This document shows positions 13,292 to 15,369 of a stretch of 15,369 nucleotides of DNA, piece by piece. Within the stretch, counting starts at the first letter, position 1; every line of letters starts with the position of its first letter. The position numbers were made by a program, and so were the translations under genes. The notes under the pieces are model-generated. The model was not told the DNA's origin and did not search any database. It saw nothing but the letters and a program-made list of their open reading frames with translations. The DNA is from Ruminococcus sp. UBA3280 (GTDB taxonomy: Bacteria; Bacillota; Clostridia; Oscillospirales; Ruminococcaceae). The stretch covers positions 442 to 15,810 of the forward strand of contig DETU01000029.1 of the NCBI GenBank assembly GCA_002362175.1, read 5' to 3'.

Positions 13292-15369
13292 TCATTTTTT
13301 CAACTCCTTCATATAATTCTGAATCATATGTGGAAAATGTTTTTTTAGATACTGAATTTTATCTATTTCAATTAAATTATAGCGAAACATTTTTCCGCCC
13401 AAAAGATATGATGCATAAGCCTCCATACCAATATGAGTAAGCGTTGAGATACCACCGGGTGAAGCAACCATGGATGAAATCTCTGAAAAGAATATGTTAT
13501 TATTTGAATAAGATTCCAATGTTTGTAGCCAAGAATTATAAACAGCATAGGTTACGGAAGGAATTCTATGTTCGGTTACTGTGCCAGATAGAAGCAGATA
13601 ACCATTATACCAACCAGGCATATCAATAAAACACACATCTTGTAGTGTGAGTTTGCTTTCATCAACAGTACCGGATGAGAAAGTCTTAAATGAATCTGAT
13701 TTTAAACCGACAAACACCCAATATCCTATTATCTGCATTGAACTATTAACAAACAAACGCCAACAATCTGAAGTCAAGTGAATTAGTTGCAAAACATTCT
13801 TAAAATCCATTTGCTCACAAGAACGGGCAATTTTTTGAGCAAGGAATACTTCATATATTATAGGATCAATATCATGGTTTATAACTGATCTCCTATCAAG
13901 CTCTATAATGCCTTCAGCATTATGTGCAATCAAATCACTAAAATCGCTGGGAACAAAAGGTAATGTATAGCCATTAACATCTTCAATATTATCCATCAAT
14001 TTTTGATAACGAATGCTAATTGATTTTGAAAATCTAGAAATATAATCATCTTCAATTATAGATTTATCAGTTGTACTTGCATAATCATTAACATCATCAG
14101 AAATATGACTTATATCACTCTTCACCATTAAACTGGAATTAATTAGAATTTCATTATTTACTTCGATGCAATACTCAGAAAGTGGTTTACTTGTCTTATC
14201 CCATATATAGTTAAATTCTTCAAGATACAGTCTGTATATATTATCAGTATTACTAAAACATGAACATTGAGCTTCAGAAATATCATGACCATAAGTGTAA
14301 TATGTTATATTTGACCAACCTTTATCACATCCGCCCTTAATAATGTATGTCCTATGTAATAATGGGATTTGTGCAACACGAACTTCCACAAGACCAGAAT
14401 GAGCTTCCATAAAGATTCTCCATTCATTGGCGTTCTTTTCAAATCCTGTATAATGTAGACCAGGTTGCCTCATATGTGAACAAATATTCTCTACTTGTGT
14501 GGTTGTATTAATAAGGACTCTAATTTTCACACCGTTCTCAATGGCTTTTATTAGAAGTGCGTGCCTTTTTCCATCATACAACCATAGCGTTCCACCGTGA
14601 AAAGCCATATCAATATTAGAAATTTTACCAAGTTCCGATTCTTTAGAAAGCGCTTTTCTAAAGAAATCAATTGTATCAAGCGGTATAGAATCACCGGGCA
14701 TTTTATCTTCAGTTTCAGCGGTAAGCGGTTTGATTTCAGGGTGGAAAGGAAAGAAGCCTTCTTCTGACCAACGAGAACAATACTTTGGATAAAGAAGATA
14801 AATATCATCTTGAAAAATGGATATTAAAAGCAGTAAAGACAAAAGATCTTCCAAATTACTATGATTCCTTAGATTTTGGGAAATTTCATCATATAATTCT
14901 TTGTAATACGTATTTTGAGGAGTTACAATTTCTTCCAGAGAATACCACAATTTTTCTATTTGCATATCATATCTATCTTGTGCTTTTGACTTTTCTTCAT
15001 CACTGGCATTTTTAATATTTTTATTATCATCACTTTCCCTAACTATTTCCTCCAAAATGGATTCTTTTACAAGTGGAAGAATTCTCTCCTTAATTTTTAA
15101 AGAAAAAAACGCTCTAAGCGTACCCTGAGAACGAACGTTAACTTTTATAAGCTCATCTCGAACAGTACTCTTTGCTTTGGTATAATATTCTTTATTATTG
15201 TTTTTCCGAAGACCGCCTGATACAAGATCTCTAAATCCAGTATCAGATTCTCCTTTTCTTACTTTATTATTAAAATAAGTATCTGTAAAAATATCAGAGT
15301 CAATTAAGAGTAACTCTAAAAAAAGACCTTCTCTAAAATCATATAACAATCCTGACACAATATTATCTT
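13292..15369 (-). CDS. Large protein of unknown function, N-terminus beyond the window
   Basis: At least 688 codons are open to the right edge. A GTG at 15358 lacks a ribosome site, so the gene probably starts outside. The N-terminal part (1-240, counted from GTG) is helical and charged. Residues about 250-390 have a strand-helix-strand order (NIDMAFHGGTLWLYDG, ALLIKAIENGVKIRVLI, VEVRVAQIPLLHRTYIIKG) like a phospholipase-D fold. However, the HxK motif reads HRT, so it would be inactive and perhaps a sensor. Residues about 530-665 (IIGYWVFVGL to SPGGISTLTHIGMEAYASYL) faintly resemble a GNAT acetyltransferase. Both resemblances are inference. The gene is AT-rich with codon use unlike the ABC operon, stands alone, and lies beside mobile-element debris. 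A role in defence or stress response is possible but not shown. Confidence 0.85.
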   Translation of the reverse strand, partial: DNIVSGLLYDFREGLFLELLLIDSDIFTDTYFNNKVRKGESDTGFRDLVSGGLRKNNNKEYYTKAKSTVRDELIKVNVRSQGTLRAFFSLKIKERILPLVKESILEEIVRESDDNKNIKNASDEEKSKAQDRYDMQIEKLWYSLEEIVTPQNTYYKELYDEISQNLRNHSNLEDLLSLLLLISIFQDDIYLLYPKYCSRWSEEGFFPFHPEIKPLTAETEDKMPGDSIPLDTIDFFRKALSKESELGKISNIDMAFHGGTLWLYDGKRHALLIKAIENGVKIRVLINTTTQVENICSHMRQPGLHYTGFEKNANEWRIFMEAHSGLVEVRVAQIPLLHRTYIIKGGCDKGWSNITYYTYGHDISEAQCSCFSNTDNIYRLYLEEFNYIWDKTSKPLSEYCIEVNNEILINSSLMVKSDISHISDDVNDYASTTDKSIIEDDYISRFSKSISIRYQKLMDNIEDVNGYTLPFVPSDFSDLIAHNAEGIIELDRRSVINHDIDPIIYEVFLAQKIARSCEQMDFKNVLQLIHLTSDCWRLFVNSSMQIIGYWVFVGLKSDSFKTFSSGTVDESKLTLQDVCFIDMPGWYNGYLLLSGTVTEHRIPSVTYAVYNSWLQTLESYSNNNIFFSEISSMVASPGGISTLTHIGMEAYASYLLGGKMFRYNLIEIDKIQYLKKHFPHMIQNYMKELKK

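Overview
The window looks like a low-GC Gram-positive chromosome, most likely a fibre-degrading Ruminococcus or a close relative (Clostridia). The evidence is strong AGGAGG ribosome-binding sites, AT-rich intergenic DNA with near-perfect sigma-A promoters, and a secreted arabinanase ending in a type I dockerin, which implies a cellulosome. The species assignment is inference.

Left part (1-7475, chromosomal backbone). A tRNA-Ser(CGA) is cut by the left edge. It is followed by smpB and two tandem paralogous membrane proteins of unknown function. A bidirectional terminator separates these from two leftward genes, each with its own promoter: a GH43 arabinanase with lectin and dockerin modules, and a MATE efflux transporter. 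About 0.75 kb of gene remnants follows, then the tmRNA gene ssrA with a clear promoter and terminator. SmpB and tmRNA are the two partners of trans-translation, so the two halves of that rescue system lie about 6.4 kb apart.

Middle part (7476-12875, accessory). The last 12 bases of ssrA recur 378 bp downstream, an att-like arrangement typical of elements that integrate at the tmRNA 3' end. About 1 kb of decayed sequence, short repeats and orphan hairpins follows. Next comes a rightward four-gene operon with its own promoter and an upstream inverted repeat. It encodes a one-chain ABC exporter, a His-rich 171-aa protein, a 195-aa protein, and a permease of the ArsB/ion-transporter superfamily. 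The last three genes overlap, so they are probably translationally coupled. I do not recognise this gene combination, and it is the best candidate here for an undescribed transport or resistance system.

Right part (12876-15369). A hairpin and the 3' end of an IS66-type transposase gene close off the operon. A long leftward gene then runs off the right edge. It encodes an AT-rich protein of at least 688 residues with a possible inactive phospholipase-D-like domain and a possible acetyltransferase-like C-terminus. The cargo operon, mobile-element debris and a large orphan protein beside ssrA together suggest an integration hotspot.
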